Shown: positions 9,100-18,599, counted from the stretch's first letter. The stretch: 64,000 nucleotides of DNA from Amycolatopsis methanolica 239 (GCF_000739085.1 NZ_CP009110.1:6634001-6698000); one strand, 5' to 3'. The notes: generated from the letters alone by a model not told the origin. Translations and numbers: made by a program.

Positions 9100-9218
9100 C
9101 CTGCGCGTTTCGACAGGATGAGGAATCGCGGCCGGCAAAACCCGACCACCGTAGGTCGTCACCCGCCGGAGTTGCGCAGATACTCCCACCGGATCAACCG
9201 GCCCCGAAGGAGCAGCCG

Positions 9219-10514
9219 ATGAGTACCGCCGCGCAGACGTCCGCCGCCCCGGTGTCGGCCTCGCGGATCGCGATCGCCAGTTTCATCGGCACGGCCATCG
9301 AGTTCTACGACTTCTACCTCTACGGCACGGCCGCGGCGCTGGTGTTCGGGCACCAGTTCTTCCCCACGTTCTCCCCGCTCGCCGGCACGCTGGCCGCGTT
9401 CGCGACCTTCGGGGTCGGGTTCATCGCGCGGCCCGTCGGCGCGGTCGTGTTCGGGCACTTCGGCGACCGGATCGGGCGCAAGGCGATGCTCGTCGCATCG
9501 CTGCTGGTCATGGGCACCGGCACGGTCGCGATCGGCGCGCTGCCCACCTACAGCGCGATCGGCATCGGCGCGCCGATCCTGCTCGTGCTGTGCCGGTTCC
9601 TGCAGGGCTTCGGGCTCGGCGGCGAGTGGGGCGGCGCGGTGCTGCTGGCCACCGAGTACGCGCCACGCAACCGGCGCGGCCTGTGGTCGAGCTTCCCGCA
9701 GATGGGGCCCGCGATCGGGTTCATCATCGCGGGCGCCGCGTTCCTGGTGCTGGGCCGCACGATGTCGCAGGAGTCGTTCGACGACTGGGGCTGGCGGATC
9801 CCGTTCCTTGCCAGCTCGCTGCTGATCGTCATCGGCTACTACATCCGGATGAAGATCGCCGAGACGCCGGTGTTCGAGCGCGCGATGGCCGAGCACGACA
9901 AGGCGAAGGTGCCGATCGTCGAGGTCCTGCGGCGGCAGCCGAAGACCCTGTTCCTCAGCACGTGCGCGTTCATCCTGGCGCACACGCTCTTCTACACGAT
10001 CACCACGTTCTCGCTGTCCTACGGCACCACGGTGCTGGAGCTGGACAAGAACATGCTGCTGATCTGCGCCATGATCAGCGCGCTCGTGATGGGCCTCGCG
10101 ACCCCGCTGCTCGCGACGTGGTCGGACCGGATCGGCCGCCGCCGGGTCTGCCTCGGCGCCGCGGTGCTCGCGGTGGTCTGGGCGTTCCCGTTGTTCGCCC
10201 TGGTCAACACGGGCAACCCGGTGCTGATCGCGCTCGCGATGGCCGTCGGGATGATCGCGTTCGCGGCGTTGTTCGCGCCGATGGGCGCGTTCCTGCCGGA
10301 GCTGTTCGCGACCCGCTACCGCTACACCGGCGCGTCGATCGCGTACAACGCCAGCGGCGTGATCGGCGGTGGCGTGAGCCCGATCCTGGCGACGCAACTC
10401 ATCGCCGCGACGGGTTCGTCCCTGCCGGTTTCCGGGTACGTCGCCGGGATAGCGGTGATTTGCGCGGTGTGCGTCTGGTTCCTGCGTGAGACCCGGGGCA
10501 ACGAACTCGAGTGA
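9219..10514 (+). CDS. MFS transporter, metabolite:H+ symporter (MHS) family
   Basis: This 431-residue protein has twelve hydrophobic segments and begins MSTAAQTSAAPVSASRIAIA. It has the MHS-family signature FIGTAIEFYDFYLYGTAAAL in helix 1, GHFGDRIGRKAMLV in the loop between helices 2 and 3, the FLQGFGLGGEWGGAVLL motif, and WSDRIGRRRVCL in the second half. MHS transporters import organic acids, proline/betaine or shikimate with protons; the substrate here is not assignable. GAAGGAGCAGCCG before ATG 9219 is a good ribosome binding site. It follows the PucR-type regulator, which may control it. Confidence 0.9.
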   Translation: MSTAAQTSAAPVSASRIAIASFIGTAIEFYDFYLYGTAAALVFGHQFFPTFSPLAGTLAAFATFGVGFIARPVGAVVFGHFGDRIGRKAMLVASLLVMGTGTVAIGALPTYSAIGIGAPILLVLCRFLQGFGLGGEWGGAVLLATEYAPRNRRGLWSSFPQMGPAIGFIIAGAAFLVLGRTMSQESFDDWGWRIPFLASSLLIVIGYYIRMKIAETPVFERAMAEHDKAKVPIVEVLRRQPKTLFLSTCAFILAHTLFYTITTFSLSYGTTVLELDKNMLLICAMISALVMGLATPLLATWSDRIGRRRVCLGAAVLAVVWAFPLFALVNTGNPVLIALAMAVGMIAFAALFAPMGAFLPELFATRYRYTGASIAYNASGVIGGGVSPILATQLIAATGSSLPVSGYVAGIAVICAVCVWFLRETRGNELE

Positions 10515-10589
10515 GATCGACGCGCGTTGTTCGCCCGGGCGTCGCCTGACGGTCGGCACCGCCACACGCGGAACGGACAAAGTGCGCAC

Positions 10590-11498
10590 ATGTCTGACAT
10601 CACTCGAAGGGGTGCGCTCGGCCTCGGCGGCGCGGGTGCGGTGACGTTGATGACCGCGAGCGGGGCGCAGGCCCAGCCCAGGGACGGCGCGGTGATCGGC
10701 CGCGCCGCCGGCGACACGCTGCACGTGACCACGTTCAACATCCGCCTGGACACGAAGGCCGCGCCGGGCACACCGGACTCGTGGACCGACCGGCGGCCGG
10801 TGCTCGCGCGGTTCCTGGAGATCGAGCAGCCCACCGTGCTGGGCATCCAGGAGGGCCTGTACCACCAGGTCAAGGAGATCGCGGCCGACCTGCCCAAGCA
10901 CTACGAGTGGATCGGCCTCGGCCGCGAGGGCGGCGGGCGCGGCGAGTTCATGGCGATCTACTACGACACGCGCCGGGTCGAGCCGCTCGACTTCGACCAC
11001 TTCTGGCTGTCGGACACACCGTACGTGATCGGGTCGAAGTCGTGGGGCAACAACGTCGTCCGCATGGTGACCTGGGTGCGCTTCCGCGATGCCCGCACCG
11101 GCAAGGAGTTCGTGCACGTCAACACGCACTTCGACCACCAGTCGGAAAACGCGCGGCAGCGCGGCGCGGCACTGGTGCGCGACCGGATCGCCGGCTTCGA
11201 CCCGGCCCTGCCGGTGGTGCTGACCGGCGACTTCAACACCCCGGCCGACTCGGTGTCGTACCGGACGCTGACCGAGGGTGGCCTGTCCGACACCTGGCGC
11301 ACGGCCGCGAAGCAGCTCACGCCGGAGTGGGGCACGTTCCCGAACTACCGCGACCCGGTGCTCGGCGCGAACCGCATCGACTGGGTGCTGGCGAACCCGC
11401 GGGTGTCGGTGCTGGCGGCGGCGATCAACACGTTCCGCGTGGACGGCCGCTACCCGTCCGACCACGTGCCGGTGCAGGCGCTGGTGCGGCTGCTCTGA
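10590..11498 (+). CDS. Secreted endonuclease/exonuclease/phosphatase (EEP) family protein
   Basis: The 302-residue protein opens with MSDITRRGALGLGG, a twin-arginine-type signal (TRRGAL followed by a hydrophobic stretch and an AQA cleavage site near residue 28). The mature part has the EEP fold motifs TFNIRLD, a catalytic Glu in GIQEGLY, HVNTHFDHQS, LTGDFNTPADS, RIDWVL and the final SDHVPV. These are the metal and phosphate-binding residues of DNase I/sphingomyelinase-like enzymes. Export by Tat and the RIDWVL ending suit an extracellular phosphodiesterase or phosphatase. I start at ATG 10590 and not the longer frame because the twin-arginine motif should be near the N-terminus. Confidence 0.85.
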   Translation: MSDITRRGALGLGGAGAVTLMTASGAQAQPRDGAVIGRAAGDTLHVTTFNIRLDTKAAPGTPDSWTDRRPVLARFLEIEQPTVLGIQEGLYHQVKEIAADLPKHYEWIGLGREGGGRGEFMAIYYDTRRVEPLDFDHFWLSDTPYVIGSKSWGNNVVRMVTWVRFRDARTGKEFVHVNTHFDHQSENARQRGAALVRDRIAGFDPALPVVLTGDFNTPADSVSYRTLTEGGLSDTWRTAAKQLTPEWGTFPNYRDPVLGANRIDWVLANPRVSVLAAAINTFRVDGRYPSDHVPVQALVRLL

Positions 11499-11606
11499 AA
11501 TCCGCCGGCGGGCGGGCCGCGTACCGGCAGGCGCTCGCACTCGGGATGAGCGAGGCGCAGGCCGCCCACCTGCGCCTCGCCGAACTGGGCCGAGGCGTTG
11601 CGGCGC

Positions 11607-12044
11607 TCAGCCGGCCGTCTCGCGTGGCGCCATCTCCGAGATGATTCCCAGCTGCTGCAACGCGCCGAGCATGTCGTAGTTGACCCACATCTCCACGATC
11701 CGGTCGTCGGCCCACTTGGCGCACATCATGCCGGTCATCACGTACGTCTTGCCGGTCGCGGGCAGGCCGCGGAACTCCGCCCGCGACGTGCCGCCCATCG
11801 TGAACCGCACCGCGCACAGGTCGCCGTCCACGAGCACGTCGTGGATGTCCATGTGCAGGTCCGGGTTGGCGGTGCGCAGGTCGCCGACCTGGCGCTGGAA
11901 CCCGGCGACGCCGTCCACCTCGAAGCTGGGGTCGTGGAACGTGCAGTGCGGCGCGCACAGCTCTTCGCAGGCGTCGAGTTCGCCCTGGTTCCACATCAGG
12001 TCCAGCACCCGGCGCAACCGTTCGCGCCGCTCGTCGGAAGTCAT
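11607..12044 (-). CDS. SnoaL-like / ester cyclase family protein
   Basis: This 145-residue NTF2-fold protein has the pattern of SnoaL-like polyketide cyclases: MWNQGELDACEELCAPHCTF, FQRQVGDLRTANPDLHMDI, and the strand set VDGDLCAVRFTMGGT and WADDRIVEMWVNYDMLGALQQLG. Members range from true ester cyclases to proteins of unknown function, and no polyketide genes lie nearby, so an enzymatic role is not inferred. Start ATG 12044 has GGAGGCACCTC just upstream. It converges with the EEP gene. Confidence 0.8.
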   Translation of the reverse strand: MTSDERRERLRRVLDLMWNQGELDACEELCAPHCTFHDPSFEVDGVAGFQRQVGDLRTANPDLHMDIHDVLVDGDLCAVRFTMGGTSRAEFRGLPATGKTYVMTGMMCAKWADDRIVEMWVNYDMLGALQQLGIISEMAPRETAG

Positions 12045-12157
12045 GAGGTGCCTCCTTCCGGCCGCGCCTGGGCGGGCGGCGCCCGCTGACTACTGCCGCG
12101 GCCGCGATCCGCAGTCGACACCCGGCGCGCGCGGCGCGGACAGAGGCTTAGGGCTCT

Positions 12158-12967
12158 TTATCGCGCGGCGCCGACGCGGCGGCCGTAGGGCGAGCGGTGG
12201 TGGCCGATGCGGTGCACGGCCAGCGCGAGGAGGCCGAGGCTGAGGGCGGCGAGCACGATGTAGCTGAGCGTCGCGCCGATGCCGTCCCACGCGGCGTGCA
12301 GCGCCACGGCGACGACGAACGTCGCGGCGAAGCGGCCCATCCAGCGGGACCGTCCGCGGTGCCGGACGGCGGCCCACAACGCGGCGGCGGTCAGCCCGGT
12401 CCACGCCATGTGGGTGGCCGGGCTGAGCACGCCGCGGATCAGCAGCGTCTGGTCGACGGCGTTGATGTCGCCCTGGGACTGGAGGAACGCGACGAGGGCG
12501 TAGCCCATCGTTTCGAGCGCCGCGAAGCCCGCCCCGGACGCGACGCCGAGCAGGAGCCCGGTCGCCGCGCGACGATCGCGGACGACCAGGAGGACCACGG
12601 CGGGCGCGATGAGCTTCGCGGTCTCCTCGATGACGCCGACCCCGGCCATCTGGAACGGACCGAGGTCCTTGAGGACGTCGTACTCCAGCGCGCCGGCCGT
12701 GACGACCCCGACGACGCCCCCGACCACCGCGACGAGCCCGACGAGAACCGGATCGACCCCGAAGGAGAGCCGGCGCCCCCACACGAAGACGACGAAGGTG
12801 GCCGGCCCGACGACCGCGCCGAGCAGGATCAGGGAGGGCACCAGGTTGGGGTTCTCGGTGGCCAGCACAACCCGCCGGACGAGCTCGAACAACCCGAGCC
12901 CCACGACGAGCACGAGCCCCCACGCCCACCGCCAGGTCACCTTCCATGTCGCGGTCCGCGTCCGCAT
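12158..12967 (-). CDS. PrsW-family intramembrane metalloprotease
   Basis: This 269-residue protein has about eight hydrophobic segments. The PrsW/CPBP-like active-site motifs are all present: the EE pair in VIEETAKLIAP, then ALETMGYALV, SPATHMAWTGL and VVAVALHAAWDG near the C-terminus. PrsW in Bacillus cleaves the anti-sigma factor RsiW. No sigma/anti-sigma pair is visible here, so the substrate is unknown. Start ATG 12967 follows GGAGGTGCC. The gene is bounded downstream by the SnoaL-like gene on the same strand. Confidence 0.85.
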   Translation of the reverse strand: MRTRTATWKVTWRWAWGLVLVVGLGLFELVRRVVLATENPNLVPSLILLGAVVGPATFVVFVWGRRLSFGVDPVLVGLVAVVGGVVGVVTAGALEYDVLKDLGPFQMAGVGVIEETAKLIAPAVVLLVVRDRRAATGLLLGVASGAGFAALETMGYALVAFLQSQGDINAVDQTLLIRGVLSPATHMAWTGLTAAALWAAVRHRGRSRWMGRFAATFVVAVALHAAWDGIGATLSYIVLAALSLGLLALAVHRIGHHRSPYGRRVGAAR

Positions 12968-13026
12968 GGCACCTCCGCTCAGGCCGGTGACCAGAAATCG
13001 GCCCGACGCGAGGCGGCGTTACCCGG

Positions 13027-13302
13027 TCAGGCTCGAGGCAGGTGAACGGCCACCTCGGCCAGCGCGTCCAGGACGGCTTCGCCCATCTGGATCAGCAAGG
13101 CCGCCAGCGGCGTGATGTCACCGTTGCCGTGGAGCTTCTCCAGCCGCCCGGATTGACGGTCCAGCGAAGTGCACGGCGTACGCAGGGAGAATTCGCGGAT
13201 TTCGCCGTGCGAATGAAACAGGCAAGAGGCATCTCGCTTCGTGGCTTTCCGCATGCCGCGCTTTCCGCATGCCGCGCAGTCCCAGGCGCTGTCACGCCTC
13301 AT
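13027..13302 (-). CDS. Small hypothetical protein with Cys-rich N-terminus
   Basis: This is a 91-residue frame from ATG 13302. The N-terminus has a CAACGK motif (Cys at about 9 and 12), followed by a basic stretch (MRKATKRD), a further Cys and HSH, and an amphipathic C-terminal helix ending VLDALAEVAVHLPRA. The paired Cys could bind zinc. Codon use is less G/C-biased at third positions than neighbouring genes, which fits the accessory island that starts here. I do not recognise a family. A GAGG element 8 bp before the ATG gives modest support for translation. Confidence 0.45.
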   Translation of the reverse strand: MRRDSAWDCAACGKRGMRKATKRDASCLFHSHGEIREFSLRTPCTSLDRQSGRLEKLHGNGDITPLAALLIQMGEAVLDALAEVAVHLPRA

Positions 13303-13379
13303 CCGGACGTCCTCGGCCGGTGGAACGCTTCGTTCTGGGGATTCATCCGGAAGGGCGCGGTGGTCACCTTGATGACCGT

Positions 13380-14292
13380 CGCGCTGGCGGCGCCTACGCC
13401 GGTACTCGCGGTCATGCACTGATCGACCGGGAGTTGTATCTGCCCGGGCCGTGGACGCCGATGAAGATCGTTGCCGGCGGGCGAGGATCCCGGAAGGCAC
13501 CGAATTCCAGACCAGGCCATGCCAGGCGATGGTGATGCTGGCCCGGGCGTTCGAGGCAGAGGTGCCGTTCGCGTGGATCACTGCCGATGAGGCATACGGG
13601 CAGGTCAAGTACTCGCGGTTGTGGCTGGAAGCCCACGATGCCGCGCACGTCCTAGCCACCAAGGTCAACGACACCTTGGTCACCACCGGTGGTCGAGAAG
13701 CCCGGGCCGATGAGCTGATCGCAGAGCTTCCCGCCCGGTCCTGGCGGCGTCTATCGGTCGGCGCCGGAGCGCACGGGCCACGGGAGTACGACGGGGCGCG
13801 GGTGCCGATCCGGCTCGGCTGGCAGCCTGGGCGGGGACACTGGCCGCTGGCCCGCCGCAAGCTCACCGACCCAGCCGGGATCGCCTACTACGTTTGCTAT
13901 GGACCTCGCCGCTCGACGCTGCTGGATCTGGCCTGGATCGCCGGGGCGCGGTGGCGGATCGAGGAGTGCTTCCAGCAAGCCAAAAACGAAGCCGGACTCG
14001 ACCACTACCAGGTCCGATCCTGGCGAGCATGGTACGCCCACATCACGCTGTCCATGCTCGCCCACGCCTGGCTCGCGGTCTCCCGATCCCTTGCCGCAAA
14101 AGGGGAACCAACGCCGGTGAACCGGGCATGATCGACTTCACGTTACCGGAGATCCGGCGCCTGCTCATCAAACTCGTCCTGCGTGCCGTCGACACCGCCG
14201 ACCACATCTGGTCCTGGTCACACTTCCGCCGCCGACGACAACACCAAGCCCGCCTCAGCCACTACAAACGCCGCGGCTACCCACTCACCTAA
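13380..14292 (+). pseudogene. IS701-family transposase remnant, 5'-truncated and frameshifted
   Basis: Three consecutive reading frames together give the C-terminal two thirds of an IS701-type DDE transposase. The first carries AYAGTRGHALIDRELYLPG (ending near 13455). The second carries the catalytic region WITADEAYGQVKYSRLWLE and RWRIEECFQQAKNEAGLDHY (13455-14100). The third carries MIDFTLPEIRRLLIKLVLRA to a stop at 14292. One frameshift lies near 13455, and the second lies in an A/G run near 14095 (gcaaaaggggaacc). The N-terminal third is absent upstream of about 13380, so the element is dead. Confidence 0.85.
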
Positions 14293-14395
14293 CTGCCGCT
14301 GCAGTACTGGTCGTCGCGCCCTCGCGAGGCTGGATCGCATCGGCGAGTACCCACTGGCCGACGCGATGAGAGGGTGGCGGCGCTGCCGATCGTGA

Positions 14396-14725
14396 ATGCG
14401 ACCCAGGCGAGGCGCTTGCCGGTGGTTGTGCGGTCCCTACGGCGAGGGCACCGTCAAAGACGCCCCTGACGACGGCCAGACGCTCTCCGGCATCTCCGCC
14501 CCGTCGATCGTGGCGACCCGGCTCGAACAGCTCGCTCCACAACCTGGCCACCGTGTTCTGGAAGCTGGTGCTGCGACCGGCTACAACGCCGCGCTGCCGG
14601 GTCGACTCGTCGGGCCTGGCGGGCATGTGTGGACCGTCGATGTTGACGCGCACCGCGGGTCGATCTCACGGTCGTTCGCCTTCGAGCGCGAGGCCAACGG
14701 CCTGACGTGGTTGAGGTCCCTGTAG
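14396..14725 (+). pseudogene. Protein-L-isoaspartate methyltransferase-like fragment
   Basis: Residues 28-75 of this 109-residue frame carry the start of an SAM-dependent PCMT-like methyltransferase: ISAPSIVATRLEQLAPQPGH, RVLEAGAATGYNAAL and VGPGGHVWTVDVDA (motif I and the acidic end of strand 2). The flanking residues do not match the family and the catalytic C-terminal half is missing, so this is a fragment. The remaining sequence of 14726-15138 has no convincing gene on either strand. Confidence 0.6.
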
Positions 14726-15138
14726 AGACCGTCGATGTGACGGAACCGCTGCGAAATACGCTGCTCGCAAAGACAGGCGAAGCCAGCGTCGAGGACTGAC
14801 CCGACGCTGGGGTGGGAGCGGGCCGGATTCTTGGTGTGGCTGTTCCAATCGGCACAGTGACGGACTCATCGACGGCTACGCCCCAGCGGCGGTTCTTCTC
14901 TTCCGCGTGGGAGCGTATGCATCCATTGCGATCCTCGGCGTGGCGAACGTCGGTGTCGGCTTGTCCGAGCAGCCCCTCGTCGCCGACCAGGATTGGATTT
15001 CATCGGCGACTACGCAAACAGGGATGTATTTGACGGGGCCTGCTTGGTCCGCGTCGAAGGGGGTGGCTCTGCGTGATCGGGTTGACGTGGGTCCCCGCCA
15101 GGCTGGTGCCCGTGGGGCGGGGACCCACGCTTCGGGTT
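14726..15138. other. Non-coding stretch with a perfect inverted repeat
   Basis: This interval lies between the methyltransferase fragment and the hydrolase gene. Short open frames occur on both strands but none shows a known motif or a ribosome binding site. The only clear structure is the 13-bp perfect inverted repeat at 15087-15128. It is probably decayed island DNA. Confidence 0.5.
15087..15128 (-). terminator. Inverted repeat downstream of the beta-lactamase-fold gene
   Basis: GTGGGTCCCCGCC at 15087-15099 is repeated inverted as GGCGGGGACCCAC at 15116-15128, giving a 13-bp perfect stem with a 16-nt loop. It begins 11 bp beyond the stop codon of the minus-strand hydrolase gene. No T-run follows, so it is a candidate hairpin terminator or mRNA-stabilising structure only. 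Confidence 0.45.
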
Positions 15139-16314
15139 TCAGAGTGCGGCGTAGAGCGCGGTTTCGAAGTCGATGTAGGTCTGCCATGCCTCGTGTTCGC
15201 TGATGAAGGGCAGCGAGTTGGTGTAGATCGAGGCGCAGATGCCAGTGGTGCGGTCTATGAAGAAGTGCGTGTTGAACAGCCCCGCCCACGCCCCGGTGCC
15301 CGCTTTACGGCGGCCGGGCTGGTCGACGGTGTTGAGCAACAGGCCGTAGCCCCATTTCCAGCCCGGGCCCACCCGCAGCGTATCGGTGATCGGCGGATCG
15401 GCTGTGGGAATCTCGGCGGGGAAGTCCAGGTCGCCGATCTGGTTGCGGAACGCGGCGTCCACGGTGTCTTCGCGCAGGATGCGCTCGCCGTCGAGTTCGC
15501 CGCCGCGCAGCAGGGCGCGTTCGAAGCGGATGTAGTCGCGCGGCGTGGAGAACAGGCCGTGCCCGCCGGCCCACCAGTCCGGCTCCGGGTTGAGAATGTT
15601 TCCCGCTGAGGCCCACGCCCCGTCCTCGCCCTTGACGTGGACGGTGACGCAGTTGTTCTTCCGGCCGTCGTCGAGCTTGAACATCGTGTCCGTCATGCCC
15701 AGCGGTCCGGTGATGCTGTTCCTGATCACGACGTCGAGGGTGGTGCCCGCGACCGCTTCGAGCACCTTGCCTAGCCAGTCGGTGTTGATGCCGTACACGT
15801 ACGTCGTTCCCGGATCGGCAACCAGCGGCGCCTTGAACGCCTCGGCCGAGCCCGGAACCACGTTGGGCACGCCCGTGACCTGTTCGTACTTGACCAGGTC
15901 AGCGTTCCAGAACCAGTAGCCCAGCCCCGAGGTGTGGGTCAGCAGCTGCTTGACCGTGGCCCGGCGGGCCGGTGCACGCAGCTTCGGGGTGTCGCCATCC
16001 CAGCCTTCCAGCACCTGGATGTCGGCGAACTCGGGGCAGTAGGTGTCGACCGGGGCGTCCAGGTCCAGCGTGCCGCTCTCGACCTGTTGCAGCGCCGCGG
16101 CAGTGCAGATCATCTTGGTCATCGACATGACCCGGAACTGGGTGGATGTGGTAACCGGGTCGTCGCTCTCACCCGCGATCCGGACTCCGGCGCTGCCCTC
16201 GTAAAGGTTGCCGTCACGGTCGGCGGCGATCGCCGCGACGTGCGGCACCTTGCCGGATTTGACCGCGTCTCGCAGCACCTTGTCGATCGAGTTCCCGTCG
16301 ATGGCTTTGCCCAT
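15139..16314 (-). CDS. Serine hydrolase of the beta-lactamase (class C/EstB) fold
   Basis: This 391-residue protein has the class C beta-lactamase/esterase signature: the nucleophile motif SMTK in RVMSMTKMICTAAALQQ, VKQLLTHTSGLGYWFW, the YxN-like YGINTDW, and C-terminal GAWAGLFNTHFFIDRTTG. No signal peptide is seen, so it is probably cytoplasmic, which favours an EstB-like esterase over a periplasmic beta-lactamase. It begins at ATG 16314, preceded by GGAGGTCAGCG. It is divergent from the esterase gene at 16539 and lies in the island between transposon remnants. Substrate is unknown. Confidence 0.85.
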   Translation of the reverse strand: MGKAIDGNSIDKVLRDAVKSGKVPHVAAIAADRDGNLYEGSAGVRIAGESDDPVTTSTQFRVMSMTKMICTAAALQQVESGTLDLDAPVDTYCPEFADIQVLEGWDGDTPKLRAPARRATVKQLLTHTSGLGYWFWNADLVKYEQVTGVPNVVPGSAEAFKAPLVADPGTTYVYGINTDWLGKVLEAVAGTTLDVVIRNSITGPLGMTDTMFKLDDGRKNNCVTVHVKGEDGAWASAGNILNPEPDWWAGGHGLFSTPRDYIRFERALLRGGELDGERILREDTVDAAFRNQIGDLDFPAEIPTADPPITDTLRVGPGWKWGYGLLLNTVDQPGRRKAGTGAWAGLFNTHFFIDRTTGICASIYTNSLPFISEHEAWQTYIDFETALYAAL

Positions 16315-16538
16315 CGCTGACCTCCGTTGGTCCGTGGCACCTCGCTGTGCCTGATGAGCCGCCCATCTTGGTCACCGCCCTCACACGCCACCACCGGCGT
16401 TTGGTCGCAGGTTGGCGGGTTCTGCCCGCCAGATGTCGGATCCGCTCCGAATCGGCCGCCAACAGGGTGAACGATGCTTCCCCACCATCCCCCGGCGGGG
16501 CTACCGTGCAGTTCCCCGCACGACCGGAAAGGCTGGCC

Positions 16539-17501
16539 ATGACCACCACTGCGAGGCCTGGGTTCGATCCCGAGCTGAAAGCGGGACTGGCCATCGTGGG
16601 AGGTGTCTTCCCGCCGACGATCACACCGGACTTGATCGCGTTCATGCGCAAGTCCTACGCCTCGCCGCCAATAGCCGACACGCTCCGGCGACGTGGCATC
16701 GTCCGCCGCGACGAGGTGATCGCCGGACATCATGGTGACGCGATCGAGGTGTCCGTGTTGACCCCTGCTCAGGCGAACGGGCCGCGGCCGTGCGTGCTCT
16801 TTCTCCATTCCGGCGGCCTGATCTTCGGCGACCGCTTCAGCGGCGCCGATCTCGTTCTCGATTGGGTCGACCAACTCGGTACGGTGCTCGTCGCGGTCGA
16901 GTACCGGCTGGCCCCCGAGTTCCCCGACCCGGTCCCGCGCGAGGATTGCTATGCCGCCGCCGAATGGGTCGCCGCGTCAGCCGAGCACCTCGGCGTCCGG
17001 CCGGATCGTCTGTTCGTCGCCGGGGCCAGCTCGGGAGGTGGTTTGGCCGCCGGGCTCGCGCTCGCAGCGCGCGACCGCGGCGGGCCGCACCTGTGCGGAC
17101 AGGTTCTGGACTACCCCATGCTCGACGATCGCGGCCTGACCCGCTCCACCCACCAGTTCGACGGGATCGGTGTGTGGGACCGGGTCAGCAACGAGACGGG
17201 ATGGACCGCGCTTCTCGGCGACGCGCGAGGCGGTGCCGACGTTTCGCCCTACGCTGCTCCGGCGCGCGCCACCGATCTGCGTGGTCTGCCCCCGGCCTTC
17301 ATCGACGTCGGTTCCGCCGAGATCTTCCGCGATGAAGCGATCGCCTACGCCGACGCGATTTGGAACGCTGGCGGCGACGCGGAACTGCACGTGTGGCCCG
17401 GTGGTTTCCACGCCTTCGACATCTTCGCTCCCCACACGGTCCTGGCCCAGGGCATGATCCGCACCCGCAACGCCTGGGTCGAGAAGATCCTCGTCGACTA
17501 G
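16539..17501 (+). CDS. Alpha/beta hydrolase fold-3 (hormone-sensitive-lipase-like) esterase
   Basis: This 320-residue protein has the oxyanion motif HSGGLIFGD (the HGGG-type motif, with Ser in place of the first Gly), VAVEYRLAPEFPDPV, the nucleophile elbow GASSGGG, and the later catalytic Asp and His in PPAFIDVGSAEIFRDE and GGFHAFDIFAP. This is the HSL-family arrangement for short-chain carboxylesters. The frame is open further upstream, but ATG 16539 follows GGAAAGGCTGGCC and precedes the first conserved region. A PucR-type regulator follows at 42 bp. Confidence 0.85.
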   Translation: MTTTARPGFDPELKAGLAIVGGVFPPTITPDLIAFMRKSYASPPIADTLRRRGIVRRDEVIAGHHGDAIEVSVLTPAQANGPRPCVLFLHSGGLIFGDRFSGADLVLDWVDQLGTVLVAVEYRLAPEFPDPVPREDCYAAAEWVAASAEHLGVRPDRLFVAGASSGGGLAAGLALAARDRGGPHLCGQVLDYPMLDDRGLTRSTHQFDGIGVWDRVSNETGWTALLGDARGGADVSPYAAPARATDLRGLPPAFIDVGSAEIFRDEAIAYADAIWNAGGDAELHVWPGGFHAFDIFAPHTVLAQGMIRTRNAWVEKILVD

Positions 17502-17543
17502 ACCGTGAACACCGCAACGATGTGACCGACCGGATGGTGAACC

Positions 17544-18599
17544 TTGCAGGAGCTGCTCGGACGGATCTCGGCCCTGGACCCCCGGGCCAGCCTCAGCCTG
17601 CGGGTCATCGCCTGCTTCGACGAACTCATCGTCGGCAACGTCAACACGCGTGCCCTGCTCTCCGCCGCAGCTTCACTGGCCGGCTGCAACGCCGGCTTCA
17701 GCCAGCAGCTTCCGCCCCGCGCGATGCGGGTCACCACCAAGGGCGCCATCGTGCCTGGTCCGTTCTCTCCTGCAGCAGGATCCTCGGTCTGCGAAGGCGG
17801 AGTCACCGCGTGGCTGGAACGCGACGGCGCGCAGCACGTCAACGACGCCATTATCCTCGAACGCCTCCTCCTGGCGCTGCGGTTGCGGCATGGACACGGC
17901 CGCCGGGACTCCGACCACCGCCGCGAACTCGGACTGCTCCTCGATACCGAGGCTCCGATCGCAGACCGGCACACCGTCGCGTCCCGCCTCAACCTCAGCC
18001 TTACTGGCCGCTACCGCGTCCTGGCTGCCCCGCTGTTCGCCGTGTGGCATTCTCATCCCACCTGCGTCGAAGACGTCGTCGCCACACCCTACGGCTCGAT
18101 CCACGCCCTCGTCGTCCCCGAAAGCCACGACCCCGTCGACGCGAGCCCATGCGGAATTGGCCTGCCGACCGGCGTGGACAAGCTGGACCGGTCTTTCCGC
18201 ACCGCCATCGTCGCGCTACGCCTGTGCCTGCCGCCACACACCCCGGTCGTCACCGCCGACACCTACGGCGCACTCATCGGCCTGCTCGCCGACCTGCCCG
18301 ACCGCGCCGCAGTTCCCGACCTCGACGCACTCGACTCGGTCATGGCTCACCCGTGGGGACCGGCCACCGTCGACGTACTGATCCAGGCCGGGTCCGTGCG
18401 CCAGGCGGCGCGACTGGCCGGAGTGCATCACAGCACGCTCCAAACCCGCGTCGACACCATTACCGAGATCATCGGTTTCGACCCTCTTGACGGCCTCGGT
18501 CGAAGCCGCCTCGGTACCGCCTACCTCTGCTGGCGACTCCGGAACTCCCGCGTCCTCGACCTGCCCCCACCAACCGGAGGCCGGAGCGGAGGCGACTAA
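17544..18599 (+). CDS. PucR-type helix-turn-helix transcriptional regulator
   Basis: This 351-residue protein's C-terminal 80 residues hold the PucR-type HTH (DVLIQAGSVRQAARLAGVHH then STLQTRVDTITEIIGFDPLD). The N-terminal part (RISALDPRASLSLRVIACFDEL) resembles GAF-like regulators of the same class. The start is a TTG at 17544; an in-frame stop lies two codons upstream and no ATG/GTG is close, so this start is the only option nearby. It probably controls the adjacent esterase. The IS5 remnant begins at the stop codon. Confidence 0.7.
   Translation: MQELLGRISALDPRASLSLRVIACFDELIVGNVNTRALLSAAASLAGCNAGFSQQLPPRAMRVTTKGAIVPGPFSPAAGSSVCEGGVTAWLERDGAQHVNDAIILERLLLALRLRHGHGRRDSDHRRELGLLLDTEAPIADRHTVASRLNLSLTGRYRVLAAPLFAVWHSHPTCVEDVVATPYGSIHALVVPESHDPVDASPCGIGLPTGVDKLDRSFRTAIVALRLCLPPHTPVVTADTYGALIGLLADLPDRAAVPDLDALDSVMAHPWGPATVDVLIQAGSVRQAARLAGVHHSTLQTRVDTITEIIGFDPLDGLGRSRLGTAYLCWRLRNSRVLDLPPPTGGRSGGD

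Noticed and set aside
9100-9218. Riboswitch ahead of the MHS transporter
   Set aside because: No known aptamer core could be recognised in the 119-bp leader; only an ordinary ribosome binding site is seen.
13042-13422. Plus-strand frame ending near the IS701 remnant
   Set aside because: No motif and no ribosome binding site; it is antisense to a better small ORF and does not match the transposase N-terminus.
14876-15289. Minus-strand 137-residue frame in the island
   Set aside because: It is a GC-driven open frame without start signal or motif, and half of it overlaps the hydrolase gene.
15139-16314. Antibiotic-resistance beta-lactamase
   Set aside because: No signal peptide, and the sequence style is that of EstB-like esterases; the fold alone does not show resistance.
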